DNA from: an uncultured Lachnospiraceae bacterium | GTDB lineage: Bacteria; Bacillota_A; Clostridia; Lachnospirales; Lachnospiraceae | NCBI GenBank assembly: GCA_902773195.1 | Contig: CACYDL010000185.1 | Span: 1-47,805 of the forward strand | Reading direction: 5' to 3' | DNA: 47,805 nucleotides | Part shown: in pieces, positions 21,023-29,410 of the stretch | Numbering within the stretch: the first letter of the stretch is position 1 | Layout: the number at the start of each line of letters is the position of its first letter | Notes under the pieces: model-generated | Seen by the model: the letters and a program-made list of their open reading frames with translations, nothing else | The model's database searches: none | What the model was told of the DNA's origin: nothing | Translations under genes and position numbers: made by a program

Positions 21023-21099
21023 GTTATATTTATTTTTTAAGGGAAGTTTGGGCAGATTGGTGTGCATAATATTCATAAATAATGCATAATTATGCATAA
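21003..21099. promoter_or_regulatory. Cluster of TGCAT-type palindromes, probable ArgR/AhrC operators
   Basis: This very A/T-rich interval carries CATATGCAATTAATATGCAA (21003-21022) and, at 21063-21099, TGCATAATATTCAT and the exact palindrome TGCATAATTATGCA. Half-sites spaced like TGAAT-N4-ATTCA recall ARG boxes, with C replacing one A. One cluster lies in the argG promoter and the other just upstream of the argC -35. The 274-base gap between argG and argC contains only these sites, the two promoters and a GC-rich argC leader with no recognised gene. Confidence 0.65.
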
Positions 21100-21106
21100 T
21101 TCTCCC

Positions 21107-21135
21107 TTTACATTTCCCACGCCGTCCATTAAGAT
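21107..21135 (+). promoter_or_regulatory. argCJBD operon promoter
   Basis: TTTACA (21107-21112) and TAAGAT (21130-21135) are spaced by 17 bp, just downstream of the palindrome cluster. The start point would be near 21142, giving a leader of about 94 nt. Confidence 0.65.
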
Positions 21136-21235
21136 AGACTCTGTGCACGTCTCTCCCGGAGGAAGAACGCCCCGCGCCGGGGCGCGGAGCCGGGCAGGAC
21201 GGGCCCAATACCGCAGGAAAGGCTGGACAGCAGGC

Positions 21236-22276
21236 ATGATTAAAGTCGGAATAATCGGATCTACGGGTTACGCGGGGGCGGAGCTGGTGAGGATCCTTCT
21301 GAATCATCCGGAGGCCCGGATCGTATGGTACGGATCCAGAAGCTACGTGGGGCAGAAGTATCAGGACATCTACGGCAGCTTTTTCCGCCTCGTCGACGAG
21401 ACCTGTCTCGAGGACAGCATGGACGAGCTGGCGGAGGAGGCGGACGTGATCTTTACCGCCACGCCCCAGGGATACTGCGCGTCGAAGATCAGCGAAAAGC
21501 TGCTGTCCTCGGCGAAGGTGATCGATTTGTCGGCGGACTTCCGGATCAAGGATCCGGCCCGCTACGAGGCGTGGTACGGGATTCATCATCCCACGCCGGA
21601 GTTTCTGCCGGAGGCGGTCTACGGCCTGCCGGAGCTCAACAGGGCGTCCGTGCGCGGGGCCAGGCTGATCGCGAATCCGGGATGCTTTCCGACCTGCAGC
21701 GTCCTCTCGGTGTTTCCCATGATCCGCGGAGGGTTCATCGATCCGGATTCCGTCATCATCGACGCCAAATCGGGCACCACCGGGGCGGGAAGAGGCGCCA
21801 AGGTCCAGAATCTCTACTGCGAAGTCAATGAGACGGTGAAGCCCTACGGCGTCGCGGTCCACAGGCACACGCCCGAGATCGAGGATCAGCTGGGAGCCGC
21901 GGCCGGACGCGAGGTGAAGGTGCAGTTCACGCCGCATCTGATACCGATGAACCGGGGCATCCTGGTGACCGCCTACGGCACGCTGGCAAAACCCGCGCCG
22001 GAGTCGGAGATCCGCGCGTTCTACGAGGAATTCTACAGGGACGAGCCCTTCGTCAGAGTACTGGGGGAAGGCAGGGTCCCGGAGACGAGATGGGTCCGGG
22101 GGAGCAATTACGCGGACGTCGCCGTCAGGGCCGATCCCAGGACGGGCCGCGTGATCATGATGGGCGCCATCGACAATATCGTGAAGGGAGCCGCCGGGCA
22201 GGCGGTTCAGAACATGAACCTGATGTTCGGACTGGACGAGACAGCCGGTCTGAGAATGGTCCCCGAATCAGTCTGA
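21236..22276 (+). CDS. argC: N-acetyl-gamma-glutamyl-phosphate reductase
   Basis: 346 aa, the usual type 1 length. It reduces N-acetylglutamyl-5-phosphate to the semialdehyde with NADPH. The Rossmann start 'KVGIIGSTGYAGAELVRIL', catalytic C150 in NPGCFPT and the conserved 'HRHTPEIEDQL' and 'VRGSNYADV' are present. The ATG at 21236 begins the Rossmann motif directly; an in-frame start at 21092 lies upstream of the promoter -10 and is rejected. First gene of argCJBD. Confidence 0.96.
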   Translation: MIKVGIIGSTGYAGAELVRILLNHPEARIVWYGSRSYVGQKYQDIYGSFFRLVDETCLEDSMDELAEEADVIFTATPQGYCASKISEKLLSSAKVIDLSADFRIKDPARYEAWYGIHHPTPEFLPEAVYGLPELNRASVRGARLIANPGCFPTCSVLSVFPMIRGGFIDPDSVIIDAKSGTTGAGRGAKVQNLYCEVNETVKPYGVAVHRHTPEIEDQLGAAAGREVKVQFTPHLIPMNRGILVTAYGTLAKPAPESEIRAFYEEFYRDEPFVRVLGEGRVPETRWVRGSNYADVAVRADPRTGRVIMMGAIDNIVKGAAGQAVQNMNLMFGLDETAGLRMVPESV

Positions 22277-22316
22277 AGACGGAGACAGGCGGCGCGGGTG
22301 CGCCGGGGAGGCAGCT

Positions 22317-23546
22317 ATGCTGAAAGTGATCAAGGGCGGCGTGACGGCCGCGAAGGGATTCAGCGCGGCGGGGTGCGCCGCGGGCATCAAGAAAAACGGA
22401 AACGCGGATATGGCGCTGATCGCGTGCGAGAAGCCCTGCGTGACGGCGGGGACATTCACCACCAACCTGGTCAAGGCGGCCCCCGTCCTGTGGGACAAGG
22501 CCTTTGTGGAGGAGAAGAGGGCGTCCCAGGCCATTGTGGTGAATTCCGGGGTCGCCAACGCGTGCACGGGGCAGGAAGGACTCCGGTACTGCGCCGAGAC
22601 CGCGGAGGCCGCGGGGGCCGCCCTCGCCATCGACCCCGGCCTGGTCCTCGTCGCCTCCACCGGCGTCATCGGGGCGCAGATCCCCATCGACAAGATCCGC
22701 GCGGGCGTCGGCGTCCTCTCCGGCAGGCTCGGGGCGACGGCGGAGCCCGGGCAGGAGGCGGCCTGTGCCATCATGACCACCGACACCGTCAGCAAGGAGG
22801 CGGCTGTCTCGGTGAGCTTCTCCGACGGAACGGAGGCCGTGATCGGCGCCTGCTGCAAGGGCTCCGGCATGATCCACCCCAACATGTGCACGATGCTCTG
22901 CTTCGTCACGACGGACGCCTGCATCTCCCGGGAGATGCTGCAGAAGGCGCTGTCGGACGTCATTCCCGACACCTTCAACATGGTATCCGTCGACGGGGAC
23001 ACTTCGACGAACGACACCTGTCTTCTCCTGGCCGACGGCCTGGCCGGGAATGCGGAGATCGCGGAGGAGAACGACGATTTCCTGGCCTTCAGGGAGGGAC
23101 TTCTCGACGTCTGCACCCGCCTCGCCAGAATGATGGCGAAGGACGGGGAGGGGGCCACCTGCCTCTTCGAGTGCGTCGTCAGGGGCGCCGCGACGGAGGC
23201 GGACGCGAAGAAGCTCGCACGGTCCGTGGTCTCCTCGACCCTCACCAAGGCGGCGATCGCGGGACACGACGCGAACTGCGGCAGGTTCCTCTGCGCCCTG
23301 GGCTATTCCGGGGCGGCCTTCGATCCGGAGAAGGTGGATCTTCTGCTCGAAAGCAGCGCCGGAAGCGTCCAGACCTTCCGGGGGGGCGTCATCGCCGAAT
23401 ACAGCGAGGAGAAGGCGACGGAGATCCTCTCCCAGGACGAGATCCGCTGCGTCATCGATCTCCATGGCGGAGAGGCGGAGGCCGTCGCGTGGGGCTGCGA
23501 CCTCACCCACGAATACGTGAACATCAACGCGGACTACAGATCCTGA
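22317..23546 (+). CDS. argJ: Bifunctional glutamate N-acetyltransferase / ornithine acetyltransferase
   Basis: 409 aa. ArgJ moves the acetyl group from N-acetylornithine to glutamate and can also use acetyl-CoA, so the pathway recycles acetate. Conserved stretches are '[15 protein letters not shown]', '[11 protein letters not shown]', '[13 protein letters not shown]' and '[14 protein letters not shown]'. The family self-cleaves before the Thr nucleophile, here T192; the residue before it is Cys instead of the common Ala. A GGGGAGG ribosome site lies five bases before the ATG. The 40-nt gap to argC and matching direction indicate one operon. The C-terminal '[16 protein letters not shown]' is intact. 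Confidence 0.96.
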   Translation: MLKVIKGGVTAAKGFSAAGCAAGIKKNGNADMALIACEKPCVTAGTFTTNLVKAAPVLWDKAFVEEKRASQAIVVNSGVANACTGQEGLRYCAETAEAAGAALAIDPGLVLVASTGVIGAQIPIDKIRAGVGVLSGRLGATAEPGQEAACAIMTTDTVSKEAAVSVSFSDGTEAVIGACCKGSGMIHPNMCTMLCFVTTDACISREMLQKALSDVIPDTFNMVSVDGDTSTNDTCLLLADGLAGNAEIAEENDDFLAFREGLLDVCTRLARMMAKDGEGATCLFECVVRGAATEADAKKLARSVVSSTLTKAAIAGHDANCGRFLCALGYSGAAFDPEKVDLLLESSAGSVQTFRGGVIAEYSEEKATEILSQDEIRCVIDLHGGEAEAVAWGCDLTHEYVNINADYRS

Positions 23547-23555
23547 AAGAGAAAA

Positions 23556-23648
23556 CCGTCGGACAGAAGGAAAGCCGTCGGACAGGAAGAATACCGTCGG
23601 ACAGAAGGAAAGCCGCGGACAGTAGGAAAGCTGCGGACAGGACCGGGA
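23556..23648 (+). repeat. 18/19-bp tandem repeat in the argJ-argB gap
   Basis: Five head-to-tail units of the form CCGTCGGACAGAAGGAAAG begin at 23556, 23575, 23594, 23613 and 23631; the first three are 19 bp and the last two 18 bp. They fill almost the entire 113-nt intergenic space. Units 1 and 3 are identical. A ribosome site for argB follows the array. Confidence 0.92.
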
Positions 23649-23659
23649 GGAGATACGGC

Positions 23660-24565
23660 ATGGAAAACATGGAACTCTGGATTCAGAAGGCGGACGTGCT
23701 CGTCGAGGCGCTTCCCTACATCAGGAAGTTCTCGGGCAAGAAGATCGTCGTCAAGTACGGCGGCTCGGCGATGAAGGATTCCGCCCTCAAGAAAAGCGTG
23801 ATCACCGACGTCGCCCTGCTGAAGCTCGTCGGCATGAAGCCGATCATCGTCCACGGGGGCGGCAAGGAGATCAGCAGCTGGGTGAAGCTGTCCGGCATGG
23901 TGCCGGAGTTCGTAAACGGACTGCGCGTGACGGACGCGAAGACGATGGAGATCGCCGAGATGGTGCTGGGCAAGGTGAACAAGGGACTCGTCCAGTACAT
24001 GGAGGAGAACGGCGTCAAGGCCTGCGGCATCTCGGGCAAGGACGGCGGCTCCATCCGCGTCGAGAAAAAACAGCTGGAATCGGGCGTTGATCTCGGCTAT
24101 GTCGGCGAGGTCACCGGCGTGGACACGGGGCTGATCGACACCCTGATCGAGAAGGACTATGTGCCCGTCATCTGTCCCATCGGCCTGGGGGAGGACTTCA
24201 AATCCTACAACATCAACGCGGACGACGCCGCCTGCGCGGTGGCCAAGGCCGTGAAGGCGGAGAAGCTGGTCTTCCTGACGGATATCGAGGGCGTCTACGG
24301 AGATCCCATGGATCCCTCGACGCTGATCTCGGAGCTGTCGGTGAGCGAGGCGAAGAAATTCATCGAAGAGGGCAACGCCGGCGGCGGCATGCTCCCGAAG
24401 CTCCAGAACTGCATCGGCGCCATTGAGAACGGCGTCAGCAGGGTCCACATCCTGGACGGCAGAATCATGCACTGCCTGCTTCTCGAGTTCTTTACCAACA
24501 AAGGAATCGGGACGGCCATCAAAGGGGACCACGAGGCGGCCCCGCTGACAGGAGGCGAAGAGTGA
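23660..24565 (+). CDS. argB: Acetylglutamate kinase
   Basis: 301 aa. It phosphorylates N-acetylglutamate with ATP. Motifs are '[13 protein letters not shown]' (Lys and glycine loop for phosphate), '[14 protein letters not shown]', '[19 protein letters not shown]' and '[15 protein letters not shown]'. The ATG at 23660 has GGGAGGAG upstream; an in-frame ATG at 23669 is possible. The N-terminal helix present in arginine-sensitive hexameric enzymes seems to be there ('[20 protein letters not shown]'), so feedback inhibition by arginine is plausible. Its TGA overlaps the argD start. Confidence 0.96.
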   Translation: MENMELWIQKADVLVEALPYIRKFSGKKIVVKYGGSAMKDSALKKSVITDVALLKLVGMKPIIVHGGGKEISSWVKLSGMVPEFVNGLRVTDAKTMEIAEMVLGKVNKGLVQYMEENGVKACGISGKDGGSIRVEKKQLESGVDLGYVGEVTGVDTGLIDTLIEKDYVPVICPIGLGEDFKSYNINADDAACAVAKAVKAEKLVFLTDIEGVYGDPMDPSTLISELSVSEAKKFIEEGNAGGGMLPKLQNCIGAIENGVSRVHILDGRIMHCLLLEFFTNKGIGTAIKGDHEAAPLTGGEE

Positions 24566-25773
24566 TGAACAGCAGACAGATCATCGAGCAGACGGAGCAG
24601 TATGTGCTTCACACCTACAACCGGTTCCCGCTGGCCGTCGACCGCGGCGAAGGCGTTTACGTGTATGACGCGGAGGGAAAACGGTATCTCGATTTCATGG
24701 CCGGCATCGGCGTCTACGCCCTCGGCTATCACTACCCGGGGTATGACGAGGCGCTGACCGACCAGGTGGGGAAAATCCTTCATACGTCGAATCTCTACTA
24801 CCACGAGCCTCTCGCGGAGGCCGCCAAGGCGCTCTGCGAATCCGCCGGCCTCTCCAAGGTCTTTTTCACCAACAGCGGCGCGGAGGCGGTAGAGGGCGCG
24901 GTCAAGGCGGCCAGAAAATACGCGTGGCTGCGGGACGGAACCGACGGACACGAGATCATCGCCATGAAGGACTCCTTCCACGGACGCACGGTGGGAGCCC
25001 TCTCCGTGACGGGCAACGATCACTACCAGGAGGCCTTCCGCCCCCTGATGGGCGGGGTGAAATTTGCAGAGTTCAACAATCTCGGGAGCGTGAAGGCGCT
25101 GCTGAACGAGAAGACCTGCGCCGTCATCATGGAGACCGTCCAGGGTGAGGGCGGGATCTATCCGGCGGAGGAATCCTTTATCAGGGGCGTCGCCGCCCTC
25201 TGCGAGGAGCGGGACGTCCTCCTGATCCTCGACGAAATCCAGTGCGGCATGGGAAGATCCGGAAAAATGTGGGCCTTCCAGCAATACGGCGTGAAGCCGG
25301 ATATCCTGACCTGCGCCAAGGCCCTCGGCTGCGGCGTCCCGGTGGGCGCCTTCGTTCTCGGCGGGAAGGCCGCCGGAGCGTCGCTCGCGGCCGGCGATCA
25401 CGGATCGACCTACGGGGGGAACCCCCTGGCCACGGCCGCCGCGGCGGAGGTGTTCCGCATCTTCAGAAGAGACGGGATACCGGCGCGCGCGGAGGCGGCA
25501 GGCCGGTATCTCGCCCGGAAGCTGGATCTTCTCGCCGCCCGGTTCGACTGCATCGCCGATCACCGCGGCCTCGGCATGATGAGGGGACTTCAGCTCACCG
25601 ACGGTGTGAAGGCGGGGGACGTCGCCGCGGAGGCGCTGAAGAGAGGCCTCCTTATCATCACCGCCGGCGGAAACGTGCTCCGTTTCGTGCCGCCCCTCGT
25701 CGTCACGGAGCAGGAAATCGACGAGGCATGCGGCATACTGGAGGCCGTTTTTGAGACCTGCGCCCGCTCCTGA
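24565..25773 (+). CDS. argD: Acetylornithine aminotransferase
   Basis: 402 aa from ATG 24565 (GTG 24562 is one codon longer). This PLP enzyme converts N-acetylglutamate semialdehyde to N-acetylornithine. The PLP lysine is K252 in 'TCAKALGCGVPVGAF', with 'FFTNSGAEAVEGAVKAARKY', 'SFHGRTVGALSVTG' and 'ILDEIQCGMGRSGKMWAF'. AGGAGG at 24550-24555 suits either start. The ATGA-type overlap with argB indicates translational coupling. It is the last gene of the arg operon; no clear terminator follows before the rfbB promoter. Confidence 0.95.
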   Translation: MNSRQIIEQTEQYVLHTYNRFPLAVDRGEGVYVYDAEGKRYLDFMAGIGVYALGYHYPGYDEALTDQVGKILHTSNLYYHEPLAEAAKALCESAGLSKVFFTNSGAEAVEGAVKAARKYAWLRDGTDGHEIIAMKDSFHGRTVGALSVTGNDHYQEAFRPLMGGVKFAEFNNLGSVKALLNEKTCAVIMETVQGEGGIYPAEESFIRGVAALCEERDVLLILDEIQCGMGRSGKMWAFQQYGVKPDILTCAKALGCGVPVGAFVLGGKAAGASLAAGDHGSTYGGNPLATAAAAEVFRIFRRDGIPARAEAAGRYLARKLDLLAARFDCIADHRGLGMMRGLQLTDGVKAGDVAAEALKRGLLIITAGGNVLRFVPPLVVTEQEIDEACGILEAVFETCARS

Positions 25774-25801
25774 AGAGGGCGCGGGAGGGATAAACGTGCG
25801 G

Positions 25802-25830
25802 TTGCAAACCTCCTTATTCAATGATATAAT
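25802..25830 (+). promoter_or_regulatory. Strong promoter of the surface-polysaccharide operon
   Basis: TTGCAA (25802-25807) and consensus TATAAT (25825-25830) at 17-bp spacing stand in an A/T-rich patch after argD, 34 bp before rfbB. It probably drives the run rfbB to the 807-aa glycosyltransferase gene. Confidence 0.88.
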
Positions 25831-25863
25831 CTGTTTGATTATGGTCTGGATACAGGGGGAGCT

Positions 25864-26943
25864 ATGCGCACATATCTGGTAACCGGCGGCGCCGGCTTTA
25901 TCGGTTCGAATTATATTCACTATATGTTTGAAAAGTACGGCGACGATATCCGTATCATCAATGTCGACAAGCTGACCTACGCGGGCAATCTCGAAAATCT
26001 CAAGGACATTGAGAAGCGTGACAATTACCGGTTCGTCAGGGCCGACGTCTGCGACGCGGACGCCATCGGGCGTATTTTCAGTGAAAACGACATTAACCGT
26101 GTCGTTCATTTTGCTGCGGAAAGCCATGTGGACCGCAGCATCCGGAACCCCGACGTATTCGTAAAGACAAACGTGCTCGGGACGCTGACGATGCTCAACG
26201 CGGCCAAGAACGCCTGGGAGCAGCCGGACGGATCCTACCTCCCGGACCACAGGTTCCTGCACGTCTCCACGGACGAGGTGTACGGCTCCCTTTCCGAGCC
26301 CGATACCTATTTCTACGAGACGACGAAGTACGATCCCCACAGCCCGTACTCCGCGTCGAAGGCCTCTTCCGATTTCATGGTGAAGGCCTACATGGACACC
26401 TACGGGTTCCCGGCGAACATCACGAACTGCAGCAACAACTACGGCCCGTACCAGTTCCCCGAGAAGCTGATCCCTCTGATGATCAACAACGCCCTTCACG
26501 GCAGGAAGCTCCCGGTCTACGGCGACGGGAAAAACGTCCGGGACTGGCTCTACGTCGAGGATCACTGCAAGGGCATCGACCTGGTGCAGGAGAAGGGCAG
26601 GCTTTTCGAGACCTACAATATCGGCGGCCACAACGAGCGCCAGAATATCGAGATCGTCCGGACGGTCATCCGCACGCTGCGCGAGATGCTCCCGGACGAC
26701 GACCCGAGGAAGGAAGCCGTCTCCGAGGACCTCATCACCTATGTGGAGGACCGCAAGGGGCACGACAGGAGATACGCCATCGCGCCGGACAAGATCCGGG
26801 CCGAGGTGGGCTGGTATCCCGAGACCTGCTTTGAGGACGGCATCCGGAAGACCATCGAGTGGTACGCGGGGCACGGGGAGTGGATGGACCGCGTCACGTC
26901 CGGCGCGTACCAGCAGTATTACGAGGAAATGTACGGAAACTGA
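25864..26943 (+). CDS. rfbB: dTDP-glucose 4,6-dehydratase
   Basis: 359 aa, full length. RmlB/RfbB converts dTDP-glucose to dTDP-4-keto-6-deoxyglucose, the second step of dTDP-L-rhamnose synthesis. The NAD-binding motif is '[18 protein letters not shown]', the catalytic YxxxK is Y162/K166 in '[12 protein letters not shown]', and '[11 protein letters not shown]', '[19 protein letters not shown]' and '[15 protein letters not shown]' match the family. GGGGGAG is just before the ATG. It is the first gene of a large surface-glycan locus containing all four rhamnose genes. Confidence 0.97.
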   Translation: MRTYLVTGGAGFIGSNYIHYMFEKYGDDIRIINVDKLTYAGNLENLKDIEKRDNYRFVRADVCDADAIGRIFSENDINRVVHFAAESHVDRSIRNPDVFVKTNVLGTLTMLNAAKNAWEQPDGSYLPDHRFLHVSTDEVYGSLSEPDTYFYETTKYDPHSPYSASKASSDFMVKAYMDTYGFPANITNCSNNYGPYQFPEKLIPLMINNALHGRKLPVYGDGKNVRDWLYVEDHCKGIDLVQEKGRLFETYNIGGHNERQNIEIVRTVIRTLREMLPDDDPRKEAVSEDLITYVEDRKGHDRRYAIAPDKIRAEVGWYPETCFEDGIRKTIEWYAGHGEWMDRVTSGAYQQYYEEMYGN

Positions 26944-26998
26944 GAGTTTCGCACTGCCTCTGCGGCAGGCGGAAACCGTCGCGGAGGGGAGAGATACG

Positions 26999-27868
26999 AT
27001 GAAGGGAATTATACTTGCGGGCGGCAGCGGAACCAGACTGTACCCGCTGACAAAGGCGGTGAGCAAGCAGCTCATGCCGGTATATGACAAGCCGATGGTG
27101 TATTACCCCCTGTCCACGCTGATGCTCGCGGGGATCAGGGACGTGCTGATCATCTCGACCCCGAGGGATATCCCGGCCTTCGAAGAGCTTTTCGGGGACG
27201 GCAGCCAGCTGGGAATGTCCTTCTCCTACGCCGTGCAGGAGCAGCCCAACGGCCTCGCGGAGGCGTTTCTGCTGGGCGAGCGCTTTATCGGCAGCGACCG
27301 CGTCGCGCTGGTTCTGGGCGACAATATTTTCTACGGGCGGAGCTTCTCGAAAGTGCTGGCCGAGGCCGCTTCCAGAACGAAGGGGGCGACGATCTTCGGG
27401 TACTACGTGAAGGATCCGAGGGAATACGGCGTGGTGGAATTCGACGAGAACGGAAAGGCCATCTCGATCGAGGAGAAGCCGGAGCACCCGAAGTCAAAGT
27501 ACGCGGTACCCGGCCTGTATTTCTACGACAACGACGTCGTCGAGATCTCGAAGAACATCAGGCCGTCCGCCAGGGGCGAGCTCGAGATCACTTCGGTGAA
27601 CAACGAATATCTGAAGCGCGGGGATCTCTACGTCGAGACCCTCGGCAGAGGATTCGCGTGGCTGGACACGGGAAGCCACGACATGCTGCTGGACGCCGCG
27701 GACTTTGTCTCCGCCTTCCAGAAGCGGCAGGGGCTTTATATCTCCTGTATCGAGGAGATCGCGTACAAACGCGGATTCATCAACAGGGATCAGCTGGTGG
27801 CGCTGGCGCAGCCGCTGATCAAGACGGCCTACGGCCAGTATCTCATGGAGATCGCCGAGGGCCTTTGA
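26999..27868 (+). CDS. rfbA: Glucose-1-phosphate thymidylyltransferase
   Basis: 289 aa, full length. It makes dTDP-glucose from dTTP and glucose-1-phosphate. It starts '[20 protein letters not shown]' and continues '[20 protein letters not shown]', '[15 protein letters not shown]' and '[17 protein letters not shown]'. GGAGGGGAG precedes this ATG. A longer in-frame extension back to 26741 overlaps rfbB in another frame and is rejected. Confidence 0.97.
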   Translation: MKGIILAGGSGTRLYPLTKAVSKQLMPVYDKPMVYYPLSTLMLAGIRDVLIISTPRDIPAFEELFGDGSQLGMSFSYAVQEQPNGLAEAFLLGERFIGSDRVALVLGDNIFYGRSFSKVLAEAASRTKGATIFGYYVKDPREYGVVEFDENGKAISIEEKPEHPKSKYAVPGLYFYDNDVVEISKNIRPSARGELEITSVNNEYLKRGDLYVETLGRGFAWLDTGSHDMLLDAADFVSAFQKRQGLYISCIEEIAYKRGFINRDQLVALAQPLIKTAYGQYLMEIAEGL

Positions 27869-27952
27869 GAGGATATCAGGCGAGCGTCCGGACGGCTGCG
27901 GAGGAGGGGCCTGTCCGGTTATCAGGGGCATGCAAAGGGTAAAGCTAACACA

Positions 27953-28543
27953 ATGAGAAAGTTGACAGTAGAAACTTGTGAGATAGAGGGACTCAAGATC
28001 ATAGAGCCGGTCATCTACGGAGACAGGCGCGGGTATTTTACGGAGACCTACAACCTCAACGACTTCCGCGAGATCGGGATTGACAGCGTCTTTGTCCAGG
28101 ACAACCAGTCGTCCAGCGTGCGCGGCGTGCTGAGAGGTCTTCATTTCCAGATCCGGTATCCCCAGGACAAACTTGTGAGGGTCGTGAGCGGCGAGGTCTT
28201 TGACGTCGCCGTGGATCTGCGCCCCGGCTCGGAGACCTACGGGAAGTGGTACGGCGCCCTGCTCTCCGCGGAGAACAAGAAGCAGTTCTATATCCCGAAG
28301 GGCTTTGCCCACGGCTTCTATGTGCTTTCGGACAATGCCGAATTCTTCTATAAGTGCAGCGACTTCTATCACCCGAACGACGAAGGCGGACTCGCCTGGG
28401 ACGACCCGGACATCGCGATCGACTGGCCGCTCCTGGAAGGCGTGCCGCTGACGCTCTCCGACAAGGACACCCGCTGGGGAAGCTTCAGGGACTATACCAA
28501 ATCTCTTTTCGGGACGGACAGTTCGGATGAAGAAACAGAATAG
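27953..28543 (+). CDS. rfbC: dTDP-4-dehydrorhamnose 3,5-epimerase
   Basis: 196 aa. A cupin-fold epimerase acting on dTDP-4-keto-6-deoxyglucose. The catalytic histidine is H64 in VLRGLHFQ; 'DRRGYFTETYN', 'KLVRVVSGEVFDVAVDLRPG' and 'IPKGFAHGFYVLSD' are family motifs. It ends with an acidic tail and overlaps the Wzm-like permease gene by 17 bases. The ribosome site (AAAGGG about 13 bases upstream) is poor. Confidence 0.95.
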   Translation: MRKLTVETCEIEGLKIIEPVIYGDRRGYFTETYNLNDFREIGIDSVFVQDNQSSSVRGVLRGLHFQIRYPQDKLVRVVSGEVFDVAVDLRPGSETYGKWYGALLSAENKKQFYIPKGFAHGFYVLSDNAEFFYKCSDFYHPNDEGGLAWDDPDIAIDWPLLEGVPLTLSDKDTRWGSFRDYTKSLFGTDSSDEETE

Positions 28544-29345
28544 GTTTTTTGCACTCAGCCTTCCCTCCGAAGTGATCAGGAACAGGAGGCTGATTGTGTC
28601 TCTGGCAAAAAATGACTTCAGGACCAGATATGCCGGATCCTATTTCGGCATCATCTGGGCTTTTATTCAGCCTGTCGTTACCGTTCTCGTCTACTGGCTG
28701 GTCTTCGGCCTCGGCTTCAAGAGCCATACGGACACGGGGGTTCCCTTCGTGCTCTACCTCACCTGCGGCATCGTCCCGTGGTTCTACTGCCAGGAGATCC
28801 TGATCTCCGGCACGAACGTGCTGCTGGAGTACAGCTATCTTGTCAAGAAGGTCGTCTTCGAATTCGGCGTGCTTCCCTTTGTCAAGGCTCTGTCGGCCCT
28901 GTTCGTCCATCTGTTTTTTATCTGCGTCGCGGTCTTCATCGCGATCCTGTACGGATTCCGTCCCTCGCTCTACCTCCTGCAGCTGGTCTACTATTTTGCG
29001 GCCATGTTTGTTCTCGCCATCGGGATCTGCTACGGGACAAGCGCGGCCGTCATCTTTTTCCGGGATCTTTCCCAGATCATCAGCATCGCCCTTCAGATCG
29101 GCATCTGGTCGGTGCCGATCATGTTCAGCCTGCATACGTTTGAGACGTCCTCCTTTGTGTGGATTTTCCGCATCAATCCCATGTACTATATCGTGACGGG
29201 CTACCGGGACGCGGTCTACGGCCGCGTCTGGTTCTGGGAGCGGGGCTGGTATACCGCCTACTACTGGGCTTGGGCCCTGGGCCTGTTCCTCTTCGGGACG
29301 CATGTGTTCCGGAAGCTCAGGATCCACTTCGCCGACGTGCTGTGA
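28527..29345 (+). CDS. Polysaccharide ABC exporter, membrane subunit (Wzm/TagG-like)
   Basis: 272 aa with about six membrane segments. 'NDFRTRYAGSYFGIIWAFIQP' at the N-terminus is the typical ABC-2 polysaccharide exporter motif, followed by helices such as 'VTVLVYWLVFGLGF', 'VLPFVKALSALFVHLFFICV' and 'YYFAAMFVLAIGICYGTS', and 'FRINPMYYIVTGYRDAVYG'. It forms the channel for a lipid-linked glycan together with the ATPase encoded next. It overlaps rfbC, so it is co-translated with the rhamnose genes. The substrate is inferred to be a rhamnose-containing wall polysaccharide. Confidence 0.93.
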   Translation: MKKQNRFFALSLPSEVIRNRRLIVSLAKNDFRTRYAGSYFGIIWAFIQPVVTVLVYWLVFGLGFKSHTDTGVPFVLYLTCGIVPWFYCQEILISGTNVLLEYSYLVKKVVFEFGVLPFVKALSALFVHLFFICVAVFIAILYGFRPSLYLLQLVYYFAAMFVLAIGICYGTSAAVIFFRDLSQIISIALQIGIWSVPIMFSLHTFETSSFVWIFRINPMYYIVTGYRDAVYGRVWFWERGWYTAYYWAWALGLFLFGTHVFRKLRIHFADVL

Positions 29346-29364
29346 TTCAACGGGACCGGGGACG

Positions 29365-29380
29365 GCCGCCCGCGGGCGGC
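29365..29380. other. Perfect 16-bp GC palindrome between permease and ATPase genes
   Basis: GCCGCCCGCGGGCGGC lies in the 65-nt gap before the ATPase gene and can form a stable short hairpin in the mRNA. It has no U-tract, so it is not a classical terminator. It could tune the permease:ATPase ratio. Confidence 0.5.
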
Positions 29381-29410
29381 GCGCCGGCCGGTATCCCTGC
29401 CGGAGAGACT

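Noticed and set aside
23556..23648. CRISPR-like array
   Set aside because: The units are head to tail without spacers and are too short, and no cas genes are nearby.
22298..24565. A single 755-codon frame seeming to fuse an unknown N-terminal part to ArgB
   Set aside because: The first 450 codons are an out-of-frame reading of argJ plus the 19-bp repeats. ArgB has its own ribosome site and ATG at 23660.
26741..26998. N-terminal extension of RfbA overlapping rfbB
   Set aside because: It is an out-of-frame reading of rfbB; RfbA starts canonically at 26999 with a strong ribosome site.
24295..27090. A 931-codon minus-strand frame across argB, argD and rfbB
   Set aside because: It crosses several real genes and a strong plus-strand promoter and has no recognisable domain.
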